Shown here one piece after another: positions 7,944-15,628 of a DNA stretch of 35,600 nt. Origin of the DNA: Erythrobacter sp. (lineage in GTDB: Bacteria; Pseudomonadota; Alphaproteobacteria; Sphingomonadales; Sphingomonadaceae). The stretch is from positions 1 to 35,600 of the forward strand of contig JAHEBH010000028.1 of assembly GCA_024642335.1 (NCBI GenBank). Direction: 5' to 3'. The translations under genes and the position numbers were made by a program. The stretch's first letter is position 1. Each line of letters opens with the position of its first letter. The notes beneath the pieces were generated by a model. It was given only the letters and a program-made list of their open reading frames with translations. It made no database searches and had not been told where the DNA came from.

Positions 7944-7968
7944 TGCAACCATCCATGTTGCAGTGCAA
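7944..7968. promoter_or_regulatory. TGCA-rich palindromic box upstream of nasT
   Basis: An inverted repeat TGCAAC (7944-7949), 7-nt spacer, GTTGCA (7957-7962) overlaps the decamer TGCAGTGCAA (7959-7968). The same TGCASTGCAA decamer occurs ahead of both nitrogen leader RNAs (9787-9796 and 18814-18823). It ends 11 nt before the nasT ATG, so it overlaps the nasT translation-start region or promoter. Confidence 0.5.
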
Positions 7969-7979
7969 TAGGGCGGCCC

Positions 7980-8555
7980 ATGAAGATCGCCATCGTCGAT
8001 GAAAGCGCCGTACGCGCCTCGATTATCGAGGAGGGTCTGGCAGAGTTCGACGACCGCGAAGTCTATATCCTGACCGAGCGTCAGGGCTTGCTCGCCCGGA
8101 TCGAGGAGATCGGTCCGGACATCGTGCTGATGGACCTGGGCAACCCTTCGCGTGACATGCTGGAGGAATATTTCGCCGTCAGCCGCGCCCTGGCGCGCCC
8201 CATCGCCATGTTTGTCGATGAAAGCGACGATGATGCCATTGCAGCGTCGATTGACGCAGGTGTTTCCGCCTATGTGGTGGATGGCCTTTCCAGCAATCGC
8301 ATCAAGCCCCTGCTCGATCTGGCGGTGAGGCGGTTCAATGCCTTTGCCCGGCTGCAAAACGACCTGGCCGAAGCCAAGGGCAGACTGGCAGAGCGCGAGA
8401 CGATCGATCGCGCAAAGCGCATCCTGATGGATAGCAAAAGGGTGAGCGAGCCCGAGGCCTATGCCGAATTGCGGCGCAAGGCCATGTCTTCGAACCGGCG
8501 CATTGTCGACATCGCGGAAGCGGTCGTCACGGCGCATGACCTGATGGGAGGTTGA
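7980..8555 (+). CDS. nasT: NasT, ANTAR-type antitermination regulator (191 aa)
   Basis: NasT binds leader RNAs of nitrate-assimilation operons and prevents formation of an intrinsic terminator; without nitrate it is held inactive by NasS. The N-terminal domain is receiver-like (D7, and D52 in IVLMDLGNP), but the usual conserved lysine near the end of the domain is replaced (AYVVDGL instead of a KP-type turn). Phosphorylation control is therefore doubtful, in line with NasS-based control. The C-terminal ANTAR three-helix bundle (about residues 125-190) shows the AEAKGRLAERETIDRAKRIL helix and the conserved Ala-Tyr/arginine-rich AYAELRRKAMSSNRRIVDIA stretch. NasS follows immediately. The matching RNA targets are in this window, ahead of nrtA and nirB. 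Confidence 0.92.
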   Translation: MKIAIVDESAVRASIIEEGLAEFDDREVYILTERQGLLARIEEIGPDIVLMDLGNPSRDMLEEYFAVSRALARPIAMFVDESDDDAIAASIDAGVSAYVVDGLSSNRIKPLLDLAVRRFNAFARLQNDLAEAKGRLAERETIDRAKRILMDSKRVSEPEAYAELRRKAMSSNRRIVDIAEAVVTAHDLMGG

Positions 8556-8560
8556 CGCGC

Positions 8561-9772
8561 ATGGCGACGCGAGAGCTCACGATTGGTTTCCTGCCTCTGG
8601 TTGACGCCTGCCTGCCGATCCTGGCGCAGGAACACGGCTTTGCCGAAGAGGAGGGCCTGTCCCTCACCTTCGTGCGCGATGTCAGCTGGGCCACGGTGCT
8701 TGATCGCCTTCTTTACGGACACACCGACGCGTCCCACATGGTAGCACCGCTGGCCATTGCCACCACTCTGGGCAGGGGGCGTCCTCCGCAAAAGCTGGTT
8801 GCGCCCTTTGTGCTGGGCTTGAACGGCAATGCCATCACCCTTCGCAAGGCACTGGCCGAGAAGGTGTGCGAGCCGGGCAAGTTCGGCGATCCGCGAGAGG
8901 TAGGTGCAAAGTTCAAGCAGCAGGCCGACGCGGCGCTCGCGGCAGGACGCAAGCTGCGGCTGGGCGTGGTGCATCGTTATTCGAGCCACAATTACAAGCT
9001 GCGCTACTGGTTGGCCGAATGCGGCGTGCGGCCCGATGAGGATGTCGAAATCGTCACTGTAGCGCCGCCTTTCGTCGCCGACGCATTGGCCAATGGCGAG
9101 ATCGACGGTGCCTGCGTGGGCGAACCGTGGAATTCGGTCTGCGTGGAACGCGATGTCGGCACCATCGTGCTTGCCACCGCGCAAATCTGGCGCCGCGGCG
9201 TCGAGAAGGTGCTGGCCTTGCGCGAAGACAGGCTGGAGGCGAAGCGCGAAGAAGTGGAGGCGCTTATTCGCGCCATGCGCAAGACCGGCGAGCATTTCGT
9301 CGATCCCGCAAACTGGGAACAGAATTCCCGCGTGTTGGCGAGCGAGAAATACCTTGCGGCAGATGAGCGGCTCGTGAGGCGGTCGATTTCGGACAGGCTG
9401 GTGCTGACCCATGGTGCAGAGCCGGTGCATTTCCCCGATTTCATGTTCCAGCATAGCGAGGCGGCCAATTTCCCGTGGATCAGCCAGGCAAGCTGGCTCT
9501 ATTCGCAAATGGTTCGCTGGGATCAGCTCACCTATGATGCTGCCGAGGCCAGAATGGCAGCGCAGGTCTTCCGGCCCGACGTCTACCGCAGCGCAAAATC
9601 AGGAACGCCCGGGCCCATCCCGGCGGCCAATTCCAAGGTTGAAGGCAGTGTGACGCAATTGACCCAGGTGGGTACGCAGCAGGGATCTATCACTCTGTCA
9701 GACAACAGGTTTTTTGATGGCCGTACATTCGACCCGGAGGATGTGGAGGGCTATCTCGCCTCGCTCCCATAA
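8561..9772 (+). CDS. nasS: NasS, cytoplasmic nitrate/nitrite sensor of the NrtA fold (403 aa)
   Basis: NasS is a periplasmic-binding-protein relative without a signal peptide that binds nitrate or nitrite and releases NasT. Family features are TIGFLPLVDACLPILAQEHGFA at the N-terminus, [26 protein letters not shown], and SSHNYKLRYWLAECG with the GACVGEPWN motif. The same motifs recur in NrtA three genes on, but here there is no signal sequence or lipobox. I chose ATG 8561 because GGGAGG lies 9 nt upstream inside the end of nasT. A TTG at 8552 would add three residues. It is translationally linked to nasT and followed by the first NasT-type leader. Confidence 0.9.
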   Translation: MATRELTIGFLPLVDACLPILAQEHGFAEEEGLSLTFVRDVSWATVLDRLLYGHTDASHMVAPLAIATTLGRGRPPQKLVAPFVLGLNGNAITLRKALAEKVCEPGKFGDPREVGAKFKQQADAALAAGRKLRLGVVHRYSSHNYKLRYWLAECGVRPDEDVEIVTVAPPFVADALANGEIDGACVGEPWNSVCVERDVGTIVLATAQIWRRGVEKVLALREDRLEAKREEVEALIRAMRKTGEHFVDPANWEQNSRVLASEKYLAADERLVRRSISDRLVLTHGAEPVHFPDFMFQHSEAANFPWISQASWLYSQMVRWDQLTYDAAEARMAAQVFRPDVYRSAKSGTPGPIPAANSKVEGSVTQLTQVGTQQGSITLSDNRFFDGRTFDPEDVEGYLASLP

Positions 9773-9781
9773 GTGGAAAAC

Positions 9782-9797
9782 TTTGCTGCACTGCAAA
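9782..9797. promoter_or_regulatory. TTTGC-N6-GCAAA palindromic box upstream of the nrtA leader
   Basis: TTTGC (9782-9786) and GCAAA (9793-9797) form a perfect inverted repeat with a 6-nt centre and contain the decamer TGCACTGCAA. Its twin lies at 18809-18824 before nirB. The centre is about 38 nt upstream of the proposed -10, a position suited to an activator. Confidence 0.55.
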
Positions 9798-9804
9798 AAA
9801 GCTC

Positions 9805-9833
9805 TTTACTGTCACAGGTCGAATCGCTTATTC
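9805..9833 (+). promoter_or_regulatory. Candidate sigma-70-type promoter of the nrtA-cynS unit
   Basis: TTTACT (9805-9810), a 17-nt spacer and TTATTC (9828-9833). The spacer carries TCGAATCG, which recurs in the equivalent spacer before nirB (18849-18856, immediately before TTATCA). The hexamers match consensus poorly, so the call rests on the conserved spacing between the two copies. An activator would be needed. Confidence 0.4.
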
Positions 9834-9839
9834 CGGTAC

Positions 9840-9963
9840 CCGAACGGAGCAACTGCACCCGATGATGGGTGATCGCCGGAAGCTTCGAACTGTTTCAACA
9901 TTGCGTGGCAACGTCGCCGCCCGATCTGGTTCCCCAGCGGTACCAAGTCGAGGCGGCTTTTTT
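9840..9963 (+). ncRNA. NasT-type antitermination leader of the nrtA operon
   Basis: Between the nasS stop and nrtA lies a non-coding leader. A 5-bp hairpin (9856-9860 with 9867-9871, CACCC/GGGTG) closes a 6-nt loop GATGAT. The terminator begins 44 nt after it. Between them is a GCGTGGCAAC stretch that also occurs in the nirB leader. ANTAR proteins such as NasR and NasT recognise hairpins with hexanucleotide loops (typically A at position 1 and G at position 4) just upstream of a terminator. This loop has G at position 4 but G, not A, at position 1. I could not draw a convincing second hexaloop hairpin. The 5' end is inferred from the candidate promoter. Confidence 0.65.
9916..9963 (+). terminator. 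Intrinsic terminator in the nrtA leader (attenuator)
   Basis: The arms GCCGCC-CGA (9916-9924) and TCG-A-GGCGGC (9948-9957) form a 9-bp stem with one bulged A. Inside, a small CTGG/CCAG hairpin is possible. The stem is followed directly by six Ts (9958-9963). It lies 28 nt before the nrtA start, so unless antiterminated it should stop transcription before the operon. Confidence 0.75.
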
Positions 9964-9991
9964 GTTGTGCGTCGGACTGGAGATCAGATTT

Positions 9992-11422
9992 ATGAGCCTT
10001 TCGCGCCGTGACTTTTCCAAACGCCTTTCCCTCGCTGCCATGGCCGGTATCGCCAGCCTTGCGCTGGTGTCCTGCGGATCGGGCAATGAGACATCGGGTG
10101 CGAACGTCGTCGCGGCCAACCTCGACGGTGCGATCGAGAAGCCCAACCTCAAACTGGGCTTCATCAAGCTGACCGACATGGCCCCGCTGGCGATCGCGCT
10201 GGAAAAGGGCTTCTTTGCCGAAGAGGGGCTGAATGTGCAGCTCGAACCGCAAGCCAACTGGAAGGTTCTGCTCGACGGTGTGATCGGCGGACAGCTCGAC
10301 GGTGCGCACATGCTGGCAGGCCAGCCGCTGGCGGCAACCATCGGTTATGGCACGCAGGCAGACCTGATCGCGCCGCTCAGCCTCGATCTCAACGGCAATG
10401 CCATCACGCTTTCCAACCGCGTGTGGGACATGATCAAGGACGATCTTCCCAAGGGGTCTGACGGCCGCCCCGTCCACCCGATTTCGGCTTCCTACCTGAA
10501 GCCGGTGGTCGAACAGTTCGATGCGCAGGGCAAGCCCTTCAACATGGGCATGGTCTTCCCCGTCTCCACGCATAATTACGAGCTGCGTTACTGGCTTGCC
10601 GCAGGCGGTCTTAACCCCGGCTACTATACTACCGGAGACGTGTCCGGCACGGTTTCGGCAGAGGTCAAGCTTTCCGTTACCCCGCCGCCGCAGATGCCCG
10701 CCACGCTCGAGGCAGGAACCATCGAGGGCTATTGCGTGGGCGAGCCCTGGAACCAGCAGGCCGTCTTCATGGGCATTGGTGTGCCGGTGATCACCGACGA
10801 TGAAATCTGGAACGACAATCCCGAAAAGGTTTTCGGCCTGCGCGAGGATTTCGCGGAGAAATATCCCGCCACCACGGCGGCCTTGCTGCGCGCCATTATC
10901 CGTGCGCAGGAATGGCTGGATGCGGATGGAGGTGCCAACCGTGCCGAAGCGGTCGAGATCCTCAGCCGTCCGAACTATGTTGGTGCCGATGCAGAAGTCA
11001 TCGCCGCATCCATGACCGGTGTGTTCACTTTCGAGAAGGGCGACACGCGCCCGGCTGAAGGCTTCAACATCTTTTTCGATAAATTCGCCGGCTATCCCTA
11101 TTATTCGGACGCCATCTGGTACCTCACGCAGATGCGCCGCTGGGGCCAGATCGCCGATGACAAGACCGACCAATGGTATTTCGAAACTGCTGCTGCGGTC
11201 TATCGCCCCGACCTTTACCTCGCCGCAGCCAACAAGCTGGTGGAAGGCGGCTTGATCGAGGAAAGCGATGTGCCGGAAACCGACGGTTTCCGCGCGCCGC
11301 AGAACGGCTTTATCGACGGCATCACCTATAATGGCCGCCAGCCCAACGATTACCTGTCGAAGTTCGCGATCGGCCTGCAACAAGGCCAGCGCGTGACGGC
11401 CTCGGGCGTCACGGGCAGCTAA
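9992..11422 (+). CDS. nrtA: NrtA-type nitrate (or cyanate) ABC importer binding lipoprotein (476 aa)
   Basis: High-affinity solute-binding component of the NrtABC/CynABD family. The N-terminus [11 protein letters not shown] is a twin-arginine motif, followed by a hydrophobic stretch and a lipobox LVSC at about residues 27-30, so it is probably exported folded by Tat and lipid-anchored. Binding-fold motifs shared with NasS are [68 protein letters not shown] and GYCVGEPWN. The start at 9992 has GGAG 9 nt upstream and gives a sensible signal peptide; the open frame runs further upstream only through the leader RNA. It is the first gene of the NasT-controlled unit. The family includes nitrate, nitrite, cyanate and bicarbonate binders, and the cyanase later in this operon makes cyanate a real alternative. 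Confidence 0.9.
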   Translation: MSLSRRDFSKRLSLAAMAGIASLALVSCGSGNETSGANVVAANLDGAIEKPNLKLGFIKLTDMAPLAIALEKGFFAEEGLNVQLEPQANWKVLLDGVIGGQLDGAHMLAGQPLAATIGYGTQADLIAPLSLDLNGNAITLSNRVWDMIKDDLPKGSDGRPVHPISASYLKPVVEQFDAQGKPFNMGMVFPVSTHNYELRYWLAAGGLNPGYYTTGDVSGTVSAEVKLSVTPPPQMPATLEAGTIEGYCVGEPWNQQAVFMGIGVPVITDDEIWNDNPEKVFGLREDFAEKYPATTAALLRAIIRAQEWLDADGGANRAEAVEILSRPNYVGADAEVIAASMTGVFTFEKGDTRPAEGFNIFFDKFAGYPYYSDAIWYLTQMRRWGQIADDKTDQWYFETAAAVYRPDLYLAAANKLVEGGLIEESDVPETDGFRAPQNGFIDGITYNGRQPNDYLSKFAIGLQQGQRVTASGVTGS

Positions 11423-11427
11423 GCGAA

Positions 11428-12516
11428 ATGATGAGTGAAGGACATTCCCAGATGGCTACGGCTTATGCAGATTTGCAACCCCAGGAAGAGTTGGAGGACG
11501 GTGCCGTGACACCTCCAGAGCCTCAATCGGTTGCGGCGACAGCCGAGGTGAAGGTCGCTCCTATCAAGGAAAGCAAGCCCTCCTTCTTCGCTGCCAATCG
11601 CGACAAGATCATGCAGATGGTCGTCGCGCCAATGGCAGGCATCCTGATTTTCCTGGGCCTCTGGGCTGTCCTTGCACCGCAGGTTGATACATCCCTGGGC
11701 GCCTTGCCCGGACCGGTCGAGGTGGCTGGCCAGGGTGTAGCGCTGTTCGAGGAATGGTCCGCCGCGAACGAGGTGGAGGCGCAATTCTACGCAGACCAGG
11801 ATGCGCGCAACGCCGCCTTTGTAGAGGCCGGAACGCCGGAACGCGCAACCGAGTTCGCTTATTCCGGCCCGCCGACTTTTCTCGACCAGGTTATCACCTC
11901 GCTGCAGACGGTGGCGCTGGGCTTTATCCTGGCGACGCTGGCGGCGGTGCCGATAGGCCTCGTCTGCGGACTTTCGCCCATCGTCAACGCGGCGATCAAC
12001 CCGCTGGTGCAGATCATGAAACCGGTCAGCCCGCTGGCATGGCTGCCGATCGTGACCATGGTAATCTCCGCATTGGTAACCAGCGCGGAACCCTTGCTGC
12101 CCAAGGCCTTTATCATTTCTGCCTTGGTGGTGATGCTGTGCTCGCTCTGGCCAACGCTGATCAATACGGCGGTGGGCACGGCAAGCATCGACAAGGACCT
12201 GCTCAATGTCGGCCGCGTGCTCAGGCTCGGTTTTTTCGCCAAGTTGAGGCGGCTCGTGCTTCCGGCCTCACTTCCCTATATCTTCACCGGCATGCGCCTG
12301 TCGCTGGGCGTGGGCTGGATGGTGCTGATCGCGGCGGAAATGCTCGCGCAGAACCCCGGTCTCGGCAAGTTCGTGTGGGACGAGTTCCAGAACGGCTCCA
12401 GCCAGTCGCTCGCCCGCATCATGTTTGCAGTGGTTGTGATCGGCTTCATCGGCTTCGGTCTCGACCGGATCATGATGGCGCTGCAGGGCTTCGTTTCCAA
12501 GAACCGGACAGTGTGA
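11428..12516 (+). CDS. nrtB: NrtB-type ABC importer permease (362 aa)
   Basis: Inner-membrane subunit of the importer. A polar, proline- and glutamate-rich cytoplasmic tail of about 55 residues comes first, then a membrane segment (about 68-88, MAGILIFLGLWAVLAP). A roughly 70-residue loop follows that is probably periplasmic, then further helices from about residue 155. The cytoplasmic coupling loop that meets the ATPase is visible around SIDKDLLNVGRVLRLGFFAKLRRLVLPASLPYIFTG, with the EAA-like Gly. Two adjacent ATGs (11428, 11431) or ATG 11452 (AAGGAC upstream) could be the start; I kept the first. It is 5 nt after nrtA and 2 nt before nrtCD. The long loop and tail make it larger than many NrtB proteins. 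Confidence 0.88.
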   Translation: MMSEGHSQMATAYADLQPQEELEDGAVTPPEPQSVAATAEVKVAPIKESKPSFFAANRDKIMQMVVAPMAGILIFLGLWAVLAPQVDTSLGALPGPVEVAGQGVALFEEWSAANEVEAQFYADQDARNAAFVEAGTPERATEFAYSGPPTFLDQVITSLQTVALGFILATLAAVPIGLVCGLSPIVNAAINPLVQIMKPVSPLAWLPIVTMVISALVTSAEPLLPKAFIISALVVMLCSLWPTLINTAVGTASIDKDLLNVGRVLRLGFFAKLRRLVLPASLPYIFTGMRLSLGVGWMVLIAAEMLAQNPGLGKFVWDEFQNGSSQSLARIMFAVVVIGFIGFGLDRIMMALQGFVSKNRTV

Positions 12517-12518
12517 TC

Positions 12519-14225
12519 ATGAGCGGCGCGGCAACCCCCATCCTTTCCCTGAAGGGCGTCAGCAAGAGCTACAAAGGCCAGGGCAGCGGAACCACCCATG
12601 TGCTGGACGGGATCGATATCGAAATCGCCGAAGGCGAATTCGTCGCGATCCTGGGTTTTTCCGGTGCCGGAAAGACCACGCTGGTCAATTCGATCGCCGG
12701 GCTGGTCGAACCCGACGCGGGCGAAATCCTGCTGAAGGGCAAGGCAATTGACGGGCCGGACAAGGATCGCGGCCTGGTCTTCCAGTCCTATTCGCTCTTC
12801 CCCTGGCTGACGGTGGAACAGAATGTCGCGCTGGCGGTGGACGCGGTGCACAAGGACAGGACCAAGGCCGAGCGCGAGGCGCTGGTCAGGCAGAAGGTCG
12901 AACTGGTGGGGCTGGGCCATGCGATGGACCGCAAGCCGGCGCAGCTTTCCGGCGGTATGCGCCAGCGGGTGGCGGTTGCCCGTGCGCTGTCGATGGAACC
13001 CGAAATCCTGCTGCTCGACGAGCCGCTCTCCGCGCTCGATGCACTCACGCGTGCCAAGCTGCAGGACGAGATCGAACGTATCCGCAAGGAAGAAGGGCGC
13101 ACGATCCTGCTTGTCACCAACGATGTCGACGAGGCGCTGCTTCTGGCCGACCGTGTCGCGGTGCTTACCCCTTCGCCCGCGGCACGGATTGGCCAGATCT
13201 GGGATGTCGATGTCGCCCGCCCGCGCGATCGCGAGGCAGTGAATGACGACGTGCATTTCCAGAAGCTGCGCAAGGAAATCGTTTCCTATCTCGGCAAGCT
13301 CAACGACCAGAGCGGAAGCGTGGGCGAAAGCGCGGTCGACCTGCCCAATGTGACGCCGCTGGATCTTGCCAGTGCAGGCAAGGAAGGCCCGCCGCAGGCC
13401 TATCGCGATGCCGCCCGCAGTCCGGTCGAAAAGCGCTATCTGGAATTCTACAAGCTCGACAAGGTCTATCCCACGCCCAAAGGCCCGCTGACCGTGGTCG
13501 AGAATTTCAACCTGATCATGGACCAGGGCGAGTTCATCTCGCTGATCGGCCATTCGGGATGCGGCAAATCCACTGTGCTGACCATGGCAGCAGGACTGAA
13601 CGAGATATCCAGCGGCGCCATCGTGCTCGACAATCGCGAGATCAGCGCGGCGGGGCCGGACAAGGCGGTGGTATTCCAGGCGCCGAGCCTGATGCCCTGG
13701 CTCACCGCGCGGCAGAATGTCTCGCTGGGTGTGGAGCGCGTCTATCCGCATGCAAGCCGGGCAGAGCGGCGCGATATCGTTGACTACTATCTCGACCGTG
13801 TCGGCCTGGTCGACTCCAAGGAAAAGATGGCGGCGGAAATGTCCAACGGCATGCGTCAGCGCGTGGGTATCGCCCGTGCCTTCGCGCTCAGTCCGCGCCT
13901 GCTGCTGCTCGACGAACCTTTCGGCATGCTCGACAGCCTGACGCGCTGGGACCTGCAGGATGTGCTGGTGGAAACCTGGAACCGCACCAAGGTCACCGCG
14001 ATCATGGTGACGCACGATGTGGACGAGGCGATCCTGCTGGCGGACAAGGTGGTGATGATGACCAATGGCCCGCGCGCCACCATCGGCAAGGTGCTGGAAG
14101 TCGACCTGCCGCGTCCGCGCGATCGCAAGGCGCTGCTCGAGCATCCGAAATTCTATCAATACCGGCAGGAGGTGCTGCACTTCCTGGCGGAATATGACCA
14201 CGGACCGGCCGCAAAGGCGGCCTGA
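12519..14225 (+). CDS. NrtC-NrtD fused double ATPase of the nitrate/cyanate importer (568 aa)
   Basis: Two complete ABC ATPase domains lie in one chain. Domain 1 (about 5-240) has Walker A GFSGAGKTT, Q-loop VFQSYSLFPW, signature LSGGMRQRV (about 143-151) and Walker B ILLLDEPLSALD. A linker of about 75 residues follows. Domain 2 (about 310-560) has Walker A GHSGCGKST, Q-loop VFQAPSLMPW, signature MSNGMRQRV (441-449) and Walker B LLLLDEPFGMLD, and ends with the PRPRDRKALLEHP tail typical of Nrt ATPases. Domain 1 has Asn201 where the switch histidine belongs (LVTNDVDE), while domain 2 keeps it (H499, MVTHDVDE). The altered signature of domain 2 would sit opposite the domain 1 site, so one composite site looks weakened and the other normal. 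Unlike cyanobacterial NrtC there is no binding-protein domain. The start MSGAATP is 2 nt after nrtB. Confidence 0.9.
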   Translation: MSGAATPILSLKGVSKSYKGQGSGTTHVLDGIDIEIAEGEFVAILGFSGAGKTTLVNSIAGLVEPDAGEILLKGKAIDGPDKDRGLVFQSYSLFPWLTVEQNVALAVDAVHKDRTKAEREALVRQKVELVGLGHAMDRKPAQLSGGMRQRVAVARALSMEPEILLLDEPLSALDALTRAKLQDEIERIRKEEGRTILLVTNDVDEALLLADRVAVLTPSPAARIGQIWDVDVARPRDREAVNDDVHFQKLRKEIVSYLGKLNDQSGSVGESAVDLPNVTPLDLASAGKEGPPQAYRDAARSPVEKRYLEFYKLDKVYPTPKGPLTVVENFNLIMDQGEFISLIGHSGCGKSTVLTMAAGLNEISSGAIVLDNREISAAGPDKAVVFQAPSLMPWLTARQNVSLGVERVYPHASRAERRDIVDYYLDRVGLVDSKEKMAAEMSNGMRQRVGIARAFALSPRLLLLDEPFGMLDSLTRWDLQDVLVETWNRTKVTAIMVTHDVDEAILLADKVVMMTNGPRATIGKVLEVDLPRPRDRKALLEHPKFYQYRQEVLHFLAEYDHGPAAKAA

Positions 14226-14252
14226 CGTTCAAGGCCTTTGGGGGAGGCCGGG

Positions 14253-14304
14253 GGCAGCAAGGGGGCTGCCTTCGTGAAGACCAACATAACCGGCTGCGGC
14301 CGGT
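14253..14304 (+). other. Intercistronic stem-loops between nrtCD and the porin gene
   Basis: Two hairpins lie in the 157-nt gap: GGCAGC/GCTGCC (14253-14258, 14265-14270) and ACCGGC/GCCGGT with loop TGCG (14289-14294, 14299-14304). Neither has a T-run, so RNA processing or stability control is more likely than termination. Nothing else is seen in the gap apart from a GAGGGAG ribosome-binding site for the porin. Confidence 0.35.
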
Positions 14305-14382
14305 GCCTGGCGGGCAACGGAGCTCGTCTCTCATTCCAATCCTGGAAGGCCACTCGCTGTGGCCGTTTGAGGGAGTATCCGT

Positions 14383-15594
14383 ATGCGTTTGAAGACCTGC
14401 CTGCTCGCCGCAACCTGCATTGCCGCCACTTCCACCCCCGCCTTCGCCGCTCCGGGCGATCCGATCGTACTGGGCGACGATCTGGTCATGGACATCCTCG
14501 CCAATGCGCGTTTGCGTTATGAGACGGTCGATCAGGACAATGCCCTGGAAGATGCCGATGCCGTAACTTTGCGTGGACGCCTGGGTGTGGAATTTGCCAC
14601 CAACGGCTTCAAACTGCTGGCCGAAGGCGAGGGCACGGTGGCCCTGGGTGACAATTACAACGACACCATTCCCGGCAATGGTGCGGAACCCTATTCGGTT
14701 GTTGCCGATCCCGAGAGCCTCGAACTCAACCGGCTGCAGCTTTCCTATACCGATACCGGCTTTACCGGCACCTTTGGCCGCCAGCGCATCAACATGGGCA
14801 ACCAGCGCTTCATTGGTGCGGTTGGCTGGCGCCAGAACGAGCAGACGTTCGACGCGCTGCGGGTCCAGGTCGGAACCGGTCCTTTCAGTGCCGATGCCGC
14901 CTGGGCCATCTCGCAGCACACGATCTTTGGCCATGACAGCCCGAACCGGACATTCGATGGCGACTTCTACCTCCTGAACCTGCGCGGGGATTTCGACGTC
15001 ATCGACGTCACGGCCTATTCCTACACCATCAACTACGACACGCGCGTCGCCTTCTCTAGCCAGACCTTCGGCCTGACGGCGAGCACCGAACTTCCGCTGG
15101 GAACGACCAAGCTCAACCTTTCGGCGAGCTATGCCACACAGTCCGATGCTGGCGGCAACCTGGCCGATTACAATGCGGACTATTTCGACGTATCGGCCAG
15201 CACGTCATACGCCGGTTTCACGCTCGCTCTGAACTACGAGGAACTGGGCAGCGATGGCGGTGTCGCCGCGTTCCAGACTCCGATGGCGACGCTCCACGCT
15301 TTCCAGGGCTGGGCGGACATCTTCCTCACCACGCCCAACGCCGGTGTGCGCGATTACAACGCCACGCTGCGCAAGCAGTTCTCCGTTCCGGGCATCGGCA
15401 ATGTGACGGGGGCGGTCACCTATCACGACTTCGACAGCGACTTTGGGGGCGTCGATTACGGCTCCGAATGGGATGCCTCGCTGGGCTTCAAGCTGGGTCC
15501 GGTCAACCTGCTGGCGAAATACGCCAATTACGATGCCAACGCCCTTTCCGTGAATACGGAAAAGTTCTGGATACAGGCAGAGTACGGCTTCTGA
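14383..15594 (+). CDS. Outer-membrane beta-barrel porin, alginate-export (AlgE)-like family (403 aa)
   Basis: A signal peptide is clear: MRLKTCLLAATCIAATSTPAFA with likely cleavage after the AFA (about residue 22). The mature part is rich in alternating hydrophobic/polar strands with many Gly, Asn, Asp and Tyr residues, and the chain ends in Phe, the usual C-terminal signal for barrel assembly. Stretches such as ANARLRYETVDQDN, LEGEGTVAL-like segments and GRQRINMGNQRFIGAVGWRQNEQTFD are what I associate with the alginate_exp/porin group in alphaproteobacteria. It lies between the ABC importer and the FNT channel in a nitrogen operon, so it probably passes nitrate, nitrite or cyanate across the outer membrane. 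The ligand is inferred from context only. Confidence 0.82.
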   Translation: MRLKTCLLAATCIAATSTPAFAAPGDPIVLGDDLVMDILANARLRYETVDQDNALEDADAVTLRGRLGVEFATNGFKLLAEGEGTVALGDNYNDTIPGNGAEPYSVVADPESLELNRLQLSYTDTGFTGTFGRQRINMGNQRFIGAVGWRQNEQTFDALRVQVGTGPFSADAAWAISQHTIFGHDSPNRTFDGDFYLLNLRGDFDVIDVTAYSYTINYDTRVAFSSQTFGLTASTELPLGTTKLNLSASYATQSDAGGNLADYNADYFDVSASTSYAGFTLALNYEELGSDGGVAAFQTPMATLHAFQGWADIFLTTPNAGVRDYNATLRKQFSVPGIGNVTGAVTYHDFDSDFGGVDYGSEWDASLGFKLGPVNLLAKYANYDANALSVNTEKFWIQAEYGF

Positions 15595-15628
15595 TTCAAT
15601 GAGTTAAACCACCAGGACGGAGGGAAAC

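Noticed and set aside
6044-7993. 649-residue minus-strand open frame over the ABC exporter
   Set aside because: It is the mirror of the exporter, with low-complexity His/Arg/Gln-rich sequence, no ribosome-binding site and no recognisable domains; the plus strand encodes a full ABC transporter.
9773-9840. Sigma-54 promoter before nrtA
   Set aside because: The GG and GC are 8 nt apart instead of 10, so unlike the nirB copy it does not fit a -24/-12 element.
9812-11383. 523-residue minus-strand open frame opposite nrtA
   Set aside because: An antisense shadow of a high-GC gene; composition and lack of domains argue against it, while the plus strand encodes a clear binding lipoprotein.
11754-12518. 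Long N-terminal extension of the NrtCD frame
   Set aside because: This stretch overlaps nrtB in another frame and carries no domain; the ATG at 12519 fits the 2-nt spacing and the domain start.
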